From positions 10,788,001 through 10,852,000 of the forward strand of contig CP053160.1 in assembly GCA_014607495.2 (NCBI GenBank): 64,000 nucleotides of DNA, given 5' to 3'. This document shows, one piece after another, positions 63,656 through 64,000 of the stretch. Both the position numbers and the translations under genes were made by a program. The notes beneath the pieces are model-generated. The model was given only the letters and a program-made list of their open reading frames with translations. It searched no databases and was not told where the DNA came from. Source of the stretch: Carposina sasakii. Its lineage: Eukaryota; Arthropoda; Insecta; Lepidoptera; Carposinidae. How positions within the stretch are numbered: the stretch's first letter is position 1; the number at the start of each line of letters is the position of its first letter.

Positions 63656-64000
63656 GTACTTGTTAGTAAATTATTCTAGATTAAAACTTACCAATAAAAA
63701 AAAAACGAATTTGAGATCAAGATGGAGACAAACACGCAACTCTAATGAATCAGTTATTAGTTTAAATTCCGTTTTTATATCAGATATTTATCTTATGAAG
63801 AATCTATGTCAACTACTTAATTCTTTCTATTCATAATTAATGCCAAATAATATTTTTTCTAATTATGATGTGGATAGACTCTAATCACTTGATATAAAGG
63901 TTAATAACTATAAAATATGTTTTATTAGCAGATCAAAGATATGAGATGATATCTTAAGATCATTGGGATGTAATATATTAATACGAGGTTATATATTCGA

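Overview
This is an AT-rich nuclear genome window from an insect, most likely a moth or butterfly (Lepidoptera). The support is small phase-conserved exons split by repeat-filled introns, dense short interspersed elements of kinds I associate with Lepidoptera (Metulj-like SINEs, tRNA-headed SINEs, RTE-type LINE tails), and many palindromic MITEs. The species cannot be named from the sequence alone.

Layout. (1) 114-1018, minus strand: the last coding exon of a kraken/SERHL-type alpha/beta hydrolase; its first exon(s) were not located. (2) About 1-15.3 kb otherwise: no gene recognised, only repeats, including a degenerate ~120-bp tandem repeat (11.7-12.0 kb) and three same-orientation copies of one SINE, two with perfect target-site duplications. 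(3) 15370-19658: an almost intact autonomous DNA transposon with 15-bp terminal inverted repeats and two convergent genes. One is a SWIM-like/YqaJ-nuclease gene (plus strand, one frameshift). The other is a three-exon THAP + DDE_Tnp_4 transposase (minus strand, DDE triad present). This gene pair is the hallmark of the ISL2EU group of Harbinger-like transposons. (4) 20027-38377, plus strand: the complete eight-exon gene for the ER translocation factor SEC62 (364 aa), with large introns full of hAT-type MITEs, SINEs and nested insertions. (5) 42062-48832, minus strand: a complete ten-exon 4-hydroxyphenylpyruvate dioxygenase gene (380 aa, all three iron ligands). (6) 53348-62541, minus strand: a divergent tandem duplicate of that dioxygenase. 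It has matching exon boundaries, but one exon has lost its 5' part and the exon encoding the FWSVDD-to-SVVMANW region was not found. A U2 snRNA gene sits exactly in that gap and a decayed CGGBP1-like hAT transposase element lies in the next intron.

How the parts work together. SEC62 and the dioxygenase are ordinary cellular genes (protein entry into the ER; tyrosine breakdown) with no evident functional link. The transposon genes form their own unit: the transposase would bind the ends through THAP and cut through its DDE core, while the YqaJ-type nuclease is an accessory of unproven role. Most other structure is the debris of at least ten repeat families. The most interesting items are the transposon, the broken dioxygenase paralog with U2 in its gap, a possible second promoter/first exon of SEC62, and a perfect 35-bp-arm hairpin at 28.83-28.91 kb.
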